Positions 47,386 through 56,445 of a stretch of DNA of 64,000 bases are shown here, piece by piece. The notes under the pieces are model-generated. The model worked only from the letters and a program-made list of their open reading frames with translations, made no database searches and was not told the DNA's origin. The stretch is from Enterococcus larvae. GTDB taxonomy: Bacteria; Bacillota; Bacilli; Lactobacillales; Enterococcaceae. Each line of letters begins with the position of its first letter. Positions within the stretch are counted from its first letter, which is position 1. The translations under genes were made by a program, and so were the position numbers. Location of the stretch: assembly GCF_017830045.1 (NCBI RefSeq), contig NZ_JAEDXU010000008.1:1-64000 (forward strand). The letters are read 5' to 3'.

Positions 47386-47895
47386 TTAGATATCTAAAAC
47401 AGTATTGACCTCTTCTCCACTTTCAAAATCAATCAGGTAATAATTCAATGGCCCTTCAGCAGTCTTACAGACAACCTCCCAAACTGCTTTTCCATCGAAT
47501 ATTCCCAGATTGGCTTTCTGGATGCTGCTCTTTCCGTAACGTTCCTTGACCAGTTGTCCCACTTGTCCTTCGCTCAGACCTTCATCCTGACCAAATGTCG
47601 TGATATCCCCGCCTTTTTCAGGAATGATCACCACGATTTCTTTCCCTGACGTATCCGTTCCAGTTAGACCAAAATAGGTTTCATCTCGATTAAACCAATA
47701 GAAATTTTCGACAGCATCCAGCTGTGCATGCTCTTCAGCAATTTTGACAGCCTCCCGCTTCGCTTGGGACCTTGAGTGAGTCGAACGGATATAAAAAATA
47801 CTCAGCATAACGATGATGGTCAGCAGAATAGCGACCAGTGCTAAAAGTACTACAACTCTTTTATGTTCTTTCTGTTCATCTGATGTCACAATCAC
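47386..47895 (-). CDS. ypmB: YpmB-like DUF5590 membrane-anchored protein
   Basis: 169-aa protein with a short cytoplasmic N-terminus, one membrane helix (about residues 14-36), and an extracellular PepSY-like/DUF5590 domain (AVENFYWFNRDETYFGLTG, AVWEVVCKT, YYLIDFESGE). The start is GTG at 47895 with AAAGGACA upstream. The gene lies between dinG and aspB, as ypmB does in B. subtilis; the small ypmA gene found there is absent. Function unknown, probably envelope-associated. Confidence 0.88.
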   Translation of the reverse strand: MIVTSDEQKEHKRVVVLLALVAILLTIIVMLSIFYIRSTHSRSQAKREAVKIAEEHAQLDAVENFYWFNRDETYFGLTGTDTSGKEIVVIIPEKGGDITTFGQDEGLSEGQVGQLVKERYGKSSIQKANLGIFDGKAVWEVVCKTAEGPLNYYLIDFESGEEVNTVLDI

Positions 47896-47968
47896 GTCTG
47901 TCCTTTCAAAACTTACTGTTTTTCATTATAGCAGAAAATAAATTCTTTTTGATGTACGACAGGCAAAA

Positions 47969-50743
47969 TTATCCTTTTTCTTTAAAAAATTCATGGATTG
48001 ATGCCATGGTATCCTCTAAAGTCAAATCCTCGACAGGAAGCTTTTTAGGCAACGCCCGCAGCATTCGCTTTCCATATTTAGTTCGGACTAGTCGACGATC
48101 CAAAACAAGCAAAACACCGTGATCATTTTCCGAACGAATCAAACGACCCAATGCTTGTCTCAAACGCATGGACGCTTTCGGCAACGCCTCGCCGGTAAAT
48201 GAATTGATCCCTTGAGCTTCAAGGTAAGCATATTCCGCTTTCACCAGCGGACGATTAGGGTTCTCAAATGGCAGACGGGTAACAATCAGCAGCTGCAGAG
48301 AATCTCCCGGCAGATCCACGCCTTCCCAGAAGCTGTCTGCACCTAACAAAATACTATTTTTACTATGGTAAAAACGCTTAAGCAGTTTCTCTCTTGTTCC
48401 ACTGATTCCCTGAGCCAAAACCTCTCTGCCTTCATTCATCATTGGCTGATGCAGATGAGCATATGTTTTCCTCAATACCTCATGGGAAGTAAACAGTACC
48501 AGAATCGGCCGATCCTCCTGCCTTGCAGCCTCCTGCACAGTCTTGCTGATATATTCTGCAAACTCTGCGTCAGACACCTCATGAATATCTATCGGCAGTT
48601 TGGGAATGTACAAACGAGCAGACTGTTCATAATCATACGGATCAGATAGAACCTTCACTGAAAAATCATCGATACCAAGCTTATTCGGCAAGTAGTCGCG
48701 ATTTTTACCAAAAACCAGTGTGCCTCCAGTATAAAGAATATGTTCATAGTCGGGATACCAGCTGGCTTTTTTGATAATGCCGGCACTTAAATCATTGACC
48801 GCCAACACCGTCAACCCTTTCTTATCTGTACGATATTCCTTGACCCAATGGGCATCCCACTGGTTGACAAAAATATCAAAGCACTCCGCCAGATGGGTAA
48901 CTTCAGAAAACAGTTGGAAAAGCTCTGTCAGCTTCATTCGCTCAGAAACTGAAAAGCTCTCTAATTGACGCTCGATTTCCAAACGAACCTTACGTTGAAC
49001 TTCTTCCAAATCATTCAAATACATTTCGATTTTTCGAATCAGCTTTTCACCTTCTAAGGAGAGCTGATCAAACTGTAATTTCTCAATAACAGACTCTTGC
49101 AGTTGGTCTCTTCTGTTAACGTTCAACAGCTGCTCCAGTTCATAAGCAAAGTCCTTCAAATCCTCGACAATATCTAAAAGCGTACGAGAATACAGCTCTA
49201 CATATCGTTTTTCCTCCGGCAGCTTTTCAAGCAGTTCAATTGCTTGATCAAACAATTGCCCCTCTTCACGTGCCTGAGTCACTCGCTTTTGAAAGCCGTA
49301 AATCGGAATAGTCTGCAGTGCTGTCCGCTTGACGACATCGGGTAAATGATGTGCTTCATCAATGATCAAACTTGCTTGTTTAGGCAGCAGCGGCTGCTTC
49401 CTAAATGATTCCTGCATCAAAAAAGCATGATTGACAATCAGCAGATTACTTTGCTCAGCCTTCTTATACAGAAATCGTACAAAGTCTTCCTTGTACAGCG
49501 GATCATCCTTTTTTAAAAGGTCCGTTCCTCTATGAGCTGTGTCTCTCCAGAAAATATGATTGAAGTTGATAAGCTGCAGCTCGTCAAGATCACCTGTTTC
49601 AGTCTCCAAAAGCCAGACCAGCACCCGCATTTGATAAAGGGCATACTGCTTTTGCTTCAATGGATTCTTCAAGGTTTCTCTGAAGCGTTGAAGATCCAGA
49701 TAATGACGGTGACTTTTAAGCACAGTAGCCTGAAGCTTTCTTTCGGCGAAACGATTGGTAAATGGAATATCTTTATCAAAAAGCTGGTTTTGCAGCATGA
49801 TTGAAACGGTACTCACGATTACCGGCTTTTCCGGCTGTGCGAAATAGCTGATTGGAAATAGATACCCAAAGGTCTTTCCGATCCCTGTCGCTGCCTCAAT
49901 GAATAAATTTTTCTCTTCTCCATCGGTGAAATGCTTATACACATCATTCATCATTCGACTTTGTTCTTTTCGATAAGTCAGCTGCTTAGAAAATACTCGT
50001 TCTTTTTGTTTCTTTGATAGTGGATACTTTTCCGTTTCATAAACGGCTGATTCAAAATAAGCCAGATCCTTTTTCCTTAAAACCAGTCCATCAATAACTT
50101 GAAGGCCATCCTTTAAGGAATCAGGATGCTCCTTCATCTCTTCATAAATTCTATTTATATAAGCCCCAGTCTCCATCCCCAGTTGATCACTTAAGGATAA
50201 AATCATCTTTAAAGTCAACAAAGGTAAACGCCGGATTTTCTGCTCAAGCATCAGGAAGACCTCTGCAGTAACTTGTGCATCACTATCTGCCTGATGAGGA
50301 TTATCATGGATCAAACCAAAGCTCTCAGACAAATCTCCTAGACGAAAGCTTTTTTCAGTAGGAAAGAATATCTGTGACAGCTCAACCGTATCGATTCCCG
50401 GGATTTTAAGCTCCGGTGCACCACAGCGTTGAAGCTCTTTATTCAAAAAGGAATAGTCAAAGTAAATATTATGGGCCACAAATATTGTCTCTGCCAGTAA
50501 ATGATGGATCGTCAGAGCAATATCCTCGAAATAGGGGGCTTTATTTACTTGCTTATTAGTGATTCCTGTTAAATGCTGGATTTGCGGCGAGATACTGCGT
50601 CCTGGGTTTACGTCTGTTGAAAAGCGTGTGACGATCTCCCCATTTTCGATCAACGCACAGCCAAACTGAATGATTCGATCTACCTGCGGATCGGTCCCGG
50701 TGGTTTCTATATCAACGACCGCGTATATTGGATTTTTCTTCAT
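47969..50743 (-). CDS. dinG: DinG-type exonuclease-helicase
   Basis: 924 aa. Residues 1-170 form a DnaQ/DEDD 3'-5' exonuclease: VVDIETTG with Asp11 and Glu13, ExoIII region HQADSDAQVTAEV. An XPD-like SF2 helicase follows: Walker A EAATGIGKT, LIIDEAHHLPD, motif VI LRQALGRLIRS. The four cysteines of Fe-S DinG are missing; the equivalent segment has none. This matches the Gram-positive form, reported in Staphylococcus to act mainly as a nuclease. Ribosome site AGGTGGAG. Confidence 0.95.
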   Translation of the reverse strand: MKKNPIYAVVDIETTGTDPQVDRIIQFGCALIENGEIVTRFSTDVNPGRSISPQIQHLTGITNKQVNKAPYFEDIALTIHHLLAETIFVAHNIYFDYSFLNKELQRCGAPELKIPGIDTVELSQIFFPTEKSFRLGDLSESFGLIHDNPHQADSDAQVTAEVFLMLEQKIRRLPLLTLKMILSLSDQLGMETGAYINRIYEEMKEHPDSLKDGLQVIDGLVLRKKDLAYFESAVYETEKYPLSKKQKERVFSKQLTYRKEQSRMMNDVYKHFTDGEEKNLFIEAATGIGKTFGYLFPISYFAQPEKPVIVSTVSIMLQNQLFDKDIPFTNRFAERKLQATVLKSHRHYLDLQRFRETLKNPLKQKQYALYQMRVLVWLLETETGDLDELQLINFNHIFWRDTAHRGTDLLKKDDPLYKEDFVRFLYKKAEQSNLLIVNHAFLMQESFRKQPLLPKQASLIIDEAHHLPDVVKRTALQTIPIYGFQKRVTQAREEGQLFDQAIELLEKLPEEKRYVELYSRTLLDIVEDLKDFAYELEQLLNVNRRDQLQESVIEKLQFDQLSLEGEKLIRKIEMYLNDLEEVQRKVRLEIERQLESFSVSERMKLTELFQLFSEVTHLAECFDIFVNQWDAHWVKEYRTDKKGLTVLAVNDLSAGIIKKASWYPDYEHILYTGGTLVFGKNRDYLPNKLGIDDFSVKVLSDPYDYEQSARLYIPKLPIDIHEVSDAEFAEYISKTVQEAARQEDRPILVLFTSHEVLRKTYAHLHQPMMNEGREVLAQGISGTREKLLKRFYHSKNSILLGADSFWEGVDLPGDSLQLLIVTRLPFENPNRPLVKAEYAYLEAQGINSFTGEALPKASMRLRQALGRLIRSENDHGVLLVLDRRLVRTKYGKRMLRALPKKLPVEDLTLEDTMASIHEFFKEKG

Positions 50744-50851
50744 GGTCTCTCCACCTTTCTGCCGTCTTGAAAATTATACTATAAAAACCAAGTTTTTCAC
50801 TATCATTTATAGATAAAGCAGCATATTTTTATCAGCAGCCTGTTCAAGCAT

Positions 50852-50893
50852 AAAAAAGAAGCCTGCTGCTCCTTACGGATTCAGCGGCTTCTT
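50852..50893 (-). terminator. Terminator of the 513-aa protein gene
   Basis: AAGAAGCCGCTG / CAGCAGGCTTCTT stem followed by TTTTTTATG on the minus strand. Confidence 0.88.
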
Positions 50894-50898
50894 GATTT

Positions 50899-52440
50899 TT
50901 ATTTATAATCTTCTTTAGATATCTGACTCAGCTTCTGCATGTATTGATCCATCAATACATAGCCTTCCAGTCTTCTCAGCTTATCGACAGAGCATTTGAC
51001 CTTTCTTGTGAAAAGAGAAGGTCTGTTAGCTGTTCTCTTCATGTCATAAAGAAAATCATCCAGTCCACTGACTAATCCGGCACTGCTAAGACGGTTGCAA
51101 ATCAACACATCTTCTTTTCGCAACTTCAGAACTTGTCCCCAAGAATAACTTAGGTATTCTGCCTTTGAAATCTGGCTTAATAGCTCAGATTGAGGAAGCC
51201 GCTTCTTCTGATCACGGCTTTTCTTCTTACCGATATTGATTCGTTTATTCATAAAGCGCAGATAGATATCATCTTCAAGATTTTCCATCTCACTTCTTGA
51301 AAAATTCGGAATTTTCTTAGGCGCCGGAACAATGTGACTATCCTGCATCAGCTTAGAAAAACGAGGCCAGTTACTCGGTGTCCGCTTTCTTGTTTTATTT
51401 CTTGCAAGAACTAATTTTTCCAGTAGTCTGCTTTTGATCTCTTCTTCAGAAAGCTCTGGCTCAACTGCTTTTGTTAAGGCTTCAGAAGCTTCTTCTACTT
51501 CTACGGTCTTTTCGATTTGGTTCTCGATATTTTTTCGCTTAAGTTTTTCAGCAGAAGATTCTTTTACAGGCTCAGTCTTATCAGCGTTTACTTCGCTTGG
51601 AGAGGCTGTAGCCTCTTCGACTGGCAGGATATCTTCTTGGACCGTTTTTGAACTCAGTCCGGCTATCGGCTTTTTTTCAGGTTCTGTTTCCTGTTCCGTC
51701 GGTTCAATAGTTACCTGCTGGATCTCAATCGTCGCTTCTTTTTCTTCTGAATATTCTCCTTCTACCGTTGGAGCTTCTTCCATCTTCACTTCAAATTTCT
51801 TTACAGGCTCTTTTGAAATTTCCGGATTTTCTATAACCAGAGGTTGTGCTCGCTTCAGATGGATCGTATGAACGCTTCTGGACATCAACGGCTGATTCTT
51901 AGCTTCCAGTCTCGCTTGCCCAATGGTTTCACTAAGGTCGCCAATCATTTTACGTAATCGGAACATTTCGTTCGACGCTTCCATCATCTGCTTCATGACA
52001 CTATTTAGCTCAGCTGATTCGATTTCACTACTGCCCTTATGAATCAACGGTTGTGTGTCCTTCTCAACAGCAACGTCTGTCAGCCATTGCTTCAGCTCAG
52101 TCTTCGCTTCTTTGTTCAATGGATCAAAGCTGCCCATCAATAACGTGTAGTACATCAGTTCAGTCTCTACATAAATGTAGATTTTCTTGACTACCAGCTT
52201 ATTGAATTCCTCTGCAGCATCCCAACTATCACAGATTGCATCAAAATAAGCTTCTCCTTCAGCCAGATTCTGGTAATCCTTCGCTAAATTCAGCTCACGA
52301 ATTAAATAGAAATTATATGGCGTTTCAACATTGTCTGCATAAATTTCTCTACCTAAAAATTCAGGATCGACTGTCTTACAAAGAAATACAGATTTCTTCT
52401 CAATGTCTGACTTTTTACTCCGTTTACTAATTTTTCTCAC
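50899..52440 (-). CDS. Unrecognised 513-aa multi-region cytoplasmic protein
   Basis: No family recognised. Residues about 15-135 look folded (CKTVDPEFLGREIYADNVE, YFDAICDSWDAAEEFNK, YVETELMYYTLLMGSFDP). About 145-180 is a likely coiled coil (MKQMMEASNEMFRLRKMIGD). About 205-335 is a long acidic, disordered tract rich in Glu, Thr, Pro, Val. About 340-513 is basic and folded, with RKRTPSNWPRF, GKKKSRDQKKRLPQ and SRLSSAGLVSGLDDFLYDM-like helices. There is no membrane helix. The start is GTG 52440, only 2 nt from GAGGAA; an ATT three codons on is better spaced. The basic C-terminus suggests nucleic-acid binding; an inference. Confidence 0.75.
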   Translation of the reverse strand: MRKISKRSKKSDIEKKSVFLCKTVDPEFLGREIYADNVETPYNFYLIRELNLAKDYQNLAEGEAYFDAICDSWDAAEEFNKLVVKKIYIYVETELMYYTLLMGSFDPLNKEAKTELKQWLTDVAVEKDTQPLIHKGSSEIESAELNSVMKQMMEASNEMFRLRKMIGDLSETIGQARLEAKNQPLMSRSVHTIHLKRAQPLVIENPEISKEPVKKFEVKMEEAPTVEGEYSEEKEATIEIQQVTIEPTEQETEPEKKPIAGLSSKTVQEDILPVEEATASPSEVNADKTEPVKESSAEKLKRKNIENQIEKTVEVEEASEALTKAVEPELSEEEIKSRLLEKLVLARNKTRKRTPSNWPRFSKLMQDSHIVPAPKKIPNFSRSEMENLEDDIYLRFMNKRINIGKKKSRDQKKRLPQSELLSQISKAEYLSYSWGQVLKLRKEDVLICNRLSSAGLVSGLDDFLYDMKRTANRPSLFTRKVKCSVDKLRRLEGYVLMDQYMQKLSQISKEDYK

Positions 52441-52736
52441 TTCCTCGAATAGTCTTTATCTTATTTTATAATCATCTTTCAAAAAAGAAAAATACACTTC
52501 CTCAATAATTATACCGTTTATAAATAAAAATTGCTCTCAATTTTTTCTAAAAAAACTACTATTTGTGAGTCAACAATGATTATTTTACCATTTCTATGCT
52601 GAATCAGCAAAGTTCTTTAGTTGATCGTTCGTTTTTGCGCCTATTTTCTAATGAAGGAGTCTCTTCTGCAACTCATATAGACACGTATTTCACGCTACTA
52701 AAGAGGCATCCTTCAAATCTTTCTCCAATAATAAAA
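52441..52736. other. Intergenic region upstream of the 513-aa protein gene
   Basis: AT-rich. Holds a TATAAT -10 on the minus strand near 52525 with a weak -35, a TGCTGA-A-TCAGCA palindrome near 52601, and a GAGGAAGTG motif occurring twice ahead of the gene. No coding sequence seen. Confidence 0.4.
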
Positions 52737-52779
52737 CGAACTATCCGAAAACTATAAAGGATAATTTTCGGGTAGCTCG
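52737..52779. terminator. Terminator of the APC permease gene
   Basis: CTATCCGAAAACTAT / ATAATTTTCGGGTAG stem, T-rich on both outer sides; directly downstream of the permease on the minus strand. Confidence 0.8.
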
Positions 52780-52815
52780 CCTCTTTTTATAAAGATGATG
52801 TATCCTGTTTTTAGA

Positions 52816-54249
52816 TTACAGCTGATTTTTTTCCCGTCGAGCGATTGCCGGTAAGATCATCCCTAACATGATAAGAACGATAGGTGTCAGTATGTTTGAT
52901 GCCAGTTGGAAGAACCAGCCCTGAGGATCGGCAGCAAAATCAAACTTCGGTACCATCCCCAGAACACAGGCAAACGCTGTGAAAAGGAAGCACCAAAGAC
53001 CAAAAATAAAGCCGGCTTTCGGATTTTTCATGAACTTGTATTCAGACTGATAATTTTTATACGCCTTATTCAGCATCATGTATGCAAAGAATACCCATAA
53101 ATAACGCATCGGCATAACAACTGAATTCAGGTTTGTCAGCCATTTCACAAGCTCATTCATGTTCTTCAGACCAAACATCGGCAAAGCAATGATGATGCTG
53201 ACTAAGATACCTGTCAGCCAATAACCATTGACCAAGGTTCCCTTTTTCGTCTTCTTACGCAAAGCTGCTGGTACAAACTCAGGATCGGCATCTGCCAGAA
53301 GAATTTTCAGCGGCGCATCGATAGAAAATGCTAAGGCAGCAATTTGTCCTGCACCATTTGTCAAAGCATAAATGATCATCAGCAGGTTGCCGACACCATA
53401 ATACTCACCTAAAATTTGGAACGCACTATAAGCACCATTAGCCATTAGATCTTCCGGAATATTGTTGCTGGCAAACAGCATGCCCATTGCAAATGAGCCA
53501 AGTACAGCAGATGCACCCACCATTGCAGCAAGGAAGATCATTCCCTTTGGAAATTCTTTTGCCGGATTTTTTGTTGCATTAACATAAGGAGAGATTTTTT
53601 CTGCTCCTCCTACTGCAAAAACAAGCATAGAAACCGTTGTAAAATAGCTAAAATCAAATTTTGGAATATACGTACTGATTTGCTCCATGTGAGGTGTAGC
53701 AAACTCAACAGATGAATTGATTGCCGGAGCCCCTACTGCAAAAAGAATGAACAGCATAGACATCACAAACGTTGCTGTCCCCGCAATCCCTCCGATCACT
53801 TTCAAGGTTGCCAGACCGCGCGTAGACAGCAGCAGGAACAGAAGAAAGATGACCAGCGAGAGAAAGGAAACTGTTGCAATCGACATGGTATTGACCAGAT
53901 TTCCATTGCCTTGAATCGCCCAGCCCAGAGCAATTAGGATTGCCTGCGGCTTTTGTGCAAGATAGGGGATATGTACGACCCAATACGTCCAAGCCGCATA
54001 ATAAGCCAGTCGCTTCGTACTGGTATTTTGAACCCAAGAGCTCACTCCACCATTACTATCCTTGAAGGTTGAACCTAACTGTCCGACAATCAACGCATAT
54101 GGGATGAAATAAAGCACCAAAATCAGAACCCATGATGTGACAACAGAAATCCCTTGCTGTGCGTAGTTGTTCACAACATTCCCAATGCCCCAGACCATGT
54201 TGAAAGCAATTAGCCCAACACTAAACCATCTCAGCTGTTTTTGTTCCAT
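52816..54249 (-). CDS. APC family amino-acid permease
   Basis: 477-aa membrane transporter of the amino acid-polyamine-organocation superfamily with about 12-13 hydrophobic helices. N-terminal FSVGLIAFNMVWGIGNVVNNYA corresponds to TM1 with its substrate-binding unwound motif. FAVGGAEKISPYVNATKNP matches the TM6 region of glutamate/GABA-antiporter-like members. The substrate cannot be assigned. No decarboxylase or partner enzyme lies alongside. Ribosome site GAAGGAAG. Single gene. Confidence 0.9.
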   Translation of the reverse strand: MEQKQLRWFSVGLIAFNMVWGIGNVVNNYAQQGISVVTSWVLILVLYFIPYALIVGQLGSTFKDSNGGVSSWVQNTSTKRLAYYAAWTYWVVHIPYLAQKPQAILIALGWAIQGNGNLVNTMSIATVSFLSLVIFLLFLLLSTRGLATLKVIGGIAGTATFVMSMLFILFAVGAPAINSSVEFATPHMEQISTYIPKFDFSYFTTVSMLVFAVGGAEKISPYVNATKNPAKEFPKGMIFLAAMVGASAVLGSFAMGMLFASNNIPEDLMANGAYSAFQILGEYYGVGNLLMIIYALTNGAGQIAALAFSIDAPLKILLADADPEFVPAALRKKTKKGTLVNGYWLTGILVSIIIALPMFGLKNMNELVKWLTNLNSVVMPMRYLWVFFAYMMLNKAYKNYQSEYKFMKNPKAGFIFGLWCFLFTAFACVLGMVPKFDFAADPQGWFFQLASNILTPIVLIMLGMILPAIARREKNQL

Positions 54250-54461
54250 AAAAACACTTCCTTCACTTTAAATAAACACAAAATGAATAATAGCATCCAT
54301 TTCCCAGAAGCAGATAACCTCTGTTTTGAAATGCATTTTCAATAGTCTTATCATACTCGTTTTTCCTGTTAACTCAATTGTTAGTACAAAAATTCTTTTG
54401 ATTTATTATCATTTCGCCATAGTCTTCTATTTTTAACTTTCAAATCTTAATCTGTCTATCA
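54250..54461. other. Intergenic region upstream of the APC permease gene
   Basis: No gene seen. It should hold the permease promoter on the minus strand; no near-consensus pair was found. Confidence 0.35.
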
Positions 54462-54504
54462 AAAATAACCGGAAAAACCTTTCCATTTAAAGGTTTTTCC
54501 GGTT
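54462..54504 (-). terminator. Terminator of the thiamine operon
   Basis: AACCGGAAAAACCTTT / AAAGGTTTTTCCGGTT, a perfect 16-bp stem with a 6-nt loop, followed by TATTTTTG on the minus strand. Confidence 0.95.
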
Positions 54505-54558
54505 GTTGTTTCTCATATTCTTTTAAGTTTTCTAATTTTTCAAAAAATTAAACTCTAA

Positions 54559-54993
54559 TTAGTTTTCTGTACCTTCTGTTTCCTCTACAAACTGTTGATA
54601 AACCTGAGCTGCTGTCATTTTTTCAGTCTGATTACTGAAGGAATAGTACTCCGGTTTATTATCGTACATGATTTCCAGAGTCAGCTGAGCTTGATCAACA
54701 GTATCCAGCAAATCAATCGGAATATAGTAGCTGTCATCTTCTAAGCCGTGATAGAACAGTGATGATCCGCAATTTTTACAAAAGCCTCGTTCCGCCCATT
54801 CCGATGATCGATAGCGTCCAATTTGCTCTACGCCTCCAAACAGCACATTTTTACCGCTTCCGGCATCGATCGACAGCAATGGTCCTGATGTCCATTTTCT
54901 GCACATGCCGCAATGACAGGCAGAAACGGTCGGCTCTGCCTCCTTGATTGTAAAACGCACCTCTCCACACAAGCAGCTTCCATGATGTTCCAT
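54559..54993 (-). CDS. GFA-family (CENP-V/GFA domain) zinc protein
   Basis: 144-aa cytoplasmic protein of the GFA family, named after glutathione-dependent formaldehyde-activating enzyme. Zinc ligands are visible as CLCGEVRF, ACHCGMCRKW, and FCKNCGSSLFYH. Most bacterial members have no proven activity. Its GGGAGGG ribosome site lies inside the last codons of thiE and only four bases separate the two genes, so it is the last gene of the thiamine operon. Whether it acts in thiamine metabolism is unknown. Confidence 0.9.
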   Translation of the reverse strand: MEHHGSCLCGEVRFTIKEAEPTVSACHCGMCRKWTSGPLLSIDAGSGKNVLFGGVEQIGRYRSSEWAERGFCKNCGSSLFYHGLEDDSYYIPIDLLDTVDQAQLTLEIMYDNKPEYYSFSNQTEKMTAAQVYQQFVEETEGTEN

Positions 54994-54997
54994 TTCG

Positions 54998-55636
54998 TTA
55001 CCCTCCCATTTTTATTTTTTTGATGGTTTCATTTATATCGTCAGATTGTGTAACAGCTGAAATCACTGCTGATCCGGCAACAGTCGTTTTTTTGATTTCC
55101 CCGATATTGATTGTACTAATGCCTCCGATTGCAACAGAAGGTTTTTCCGCCAATACAGCCAGTTCACCAAGTTTCTTCACTCCAATAGGCGGTTTGGCAT
55201 CCGCCTTAGATATAGTGCCGAATACTGGACCAATACCATAATAGCTGATTGCTGTCAGCTGGTTCGCCTCAGTGATTTCCTTTTCATCATAGCAGGACAG
55301 CCCAACAATTCTATCAGCAAACAACCTCAGCACTTCTTCAATGTGCTGGTCTTCCTGTCCAACATGAATCCCATCCGCGCCAATTGCCAATGCCAGCTCT
55401 ACATCATCATTGATGATGAATGGGATCTTGTATTTTCGGCAGAGCTTCTGACAAGCTCGTGCGGTCGCTTCACGTTGTTCTTTTTGCTGAAGACTTCCTA
55501 ACCCCTTTTCACGATATTGAAAGCAAGTCACTCCGGCAAGCAATGCTTGCTCTAACAGCTGAGGTAGGTTACCATCCGCTACGTCTTGGGTTCCAGCAAT
55601 CAAATACACACCCAAATACTCCCAAGGCTCCATCAT
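54998..55636 (-). CDS. thiE: Thiamine-phosphate synthase
   Basis: 212-aa (beta/alpha)8 enzyme joining HMP-pyrophosphate and thiazole phosphate to thiamine monophosphate. Motifs are VYLIAGTQDV, the pyrophosphate-binding YREKG, INDDVELALAIGADGIHVGQED, and the C-terminal VAIGGIS with GSAVISAV. The start at 55636 (ATG, overlapping the thiD stop) has AAGG 10 nt upstream; the ATG at 55633 is equally possible. Translationally coupled to thiD. Confidence 0.95.
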   Translation of the reverse strand: MMEPWEYLGVYLIAGTQDVADGNLPQLLEQALLAGVTCFQYREKGLGSLQQKEQREATARACQKLCRKYKIPFIINDDVELALAIGADGIHVGQEDQHIEEVLRLFADRIVGLSCYDEKEITEANQLTAISYYGIGPVFGTISKADAKPPIGVKKLGELAVLAEKPSVAIGGISTINIGEIKKTTVAGSAVISAVTQSDDINETIKKIKMGG

Positions 55637-56445
55637 GACTGCTCTACCTTTCGATACGCCCAATGGTTGGTTGGTCCGTTTCCATGTCCCACATCGATAC
55701 TGTCTGATATAGCAGCTTGAATAAAGGCTTTAGCTGTACGAACAGCTTGTTCAACAGATACACCCTTAGCAAGCTCAGCTGTGATACAGGCTGAAAAAGT
55801 ACATCCTGTTCCGTGAGTCTTCTTCGTTTCGATTCGTTCAGCAGAAAGCCATTCACTCCCACCTGTAGACAATAAAAGCAAATCAGCAGATTCGTTGCCT
55901 TCTATATGATGGCCGCCTTTGACGACTACATTTCCAACACCCAGTGATTGAATTTTCTTACCTGCTTCCATCATAGCATTTTTTGAAGTGATTGCCATCC
56001 CTGTAATGACTTCTGCTTCAGGTATATTGGGTGTAACAACTGCAGCAAGCGGCAACAGCTCTTCAATCAGCGCTTTTACAGCAGAATCCTTTAGCAATGC
56101 ATGCCCACTTTTCGCAATCATTACCGGATCGATCACTAATGGTCCAAAATCGACTTTTTTCAGGAAATCTGCTGTCAGATGAATAATCTCGTCTGTAAAC
56201 AGCATTCCCGTTTTAACTGCCTGAATAGAAAAATCCTCGGCGATCACTTCTAGCTGATCAGAAATAGCAGCTAAAGGAATATCATAAACAGATTTGACTC
56301 CTTGAGTGTTTTGAATAGGTAAAGCGGTCAGAACCGAGGTGCCGAATACCATTCGTTCCTGAAAAGTCTTAAGATCAGCCTGTAGTCCGGCGCCTCCGCC
56401 ACTGTCGAAACCGGCGATTGTTAATGCCTGAATGGTTGTATTCAT
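55633..56445 (-). CDS. thiD: Hydroxymethylpyrimidine/phosphomethylpyrimidine kinase
   Basis: 270-aa ribokinase-fold enzyme that phosphorylates HMP twice to HMP-pyrophosphate. Features are AGFDSGGGAGLQADLKTF at the N-terminus, VIDPVMIAKSGHALL, TPNIPEAEVITG, and the anion-hole motif KKTHGTGCTFSA with catalytic Asp/Cys region. ATG overlaps the thiM stop as ATGA. Part of the salvage set tenA-thiM-thiD-thiE. Confidence 0.96.
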   Translation of the reverse strand: MNTTIQALTIAGFDSGGGAGLQADLKTFQERMVFGTSVLTALPIQNTQGVKSVYDIPLAAISDQLEVIAEDFSIQAVKTGMLFTDEIIHLTADFLKKVDFGPLVIDPVMIAKSGHALLKDSAVKALIEELLPLAAVVTPNIPEAEVITGMAITSKNAMMEAGKKIQSLGVGNVVVKGGHHIEGNESADLLLLSTGGSEWLSAERIETKKTHGTGCTFSACITAELAKGVSVEQAVRTAKAFIQAAISDSIDVGHGNGPTNHWAYRKVEQS

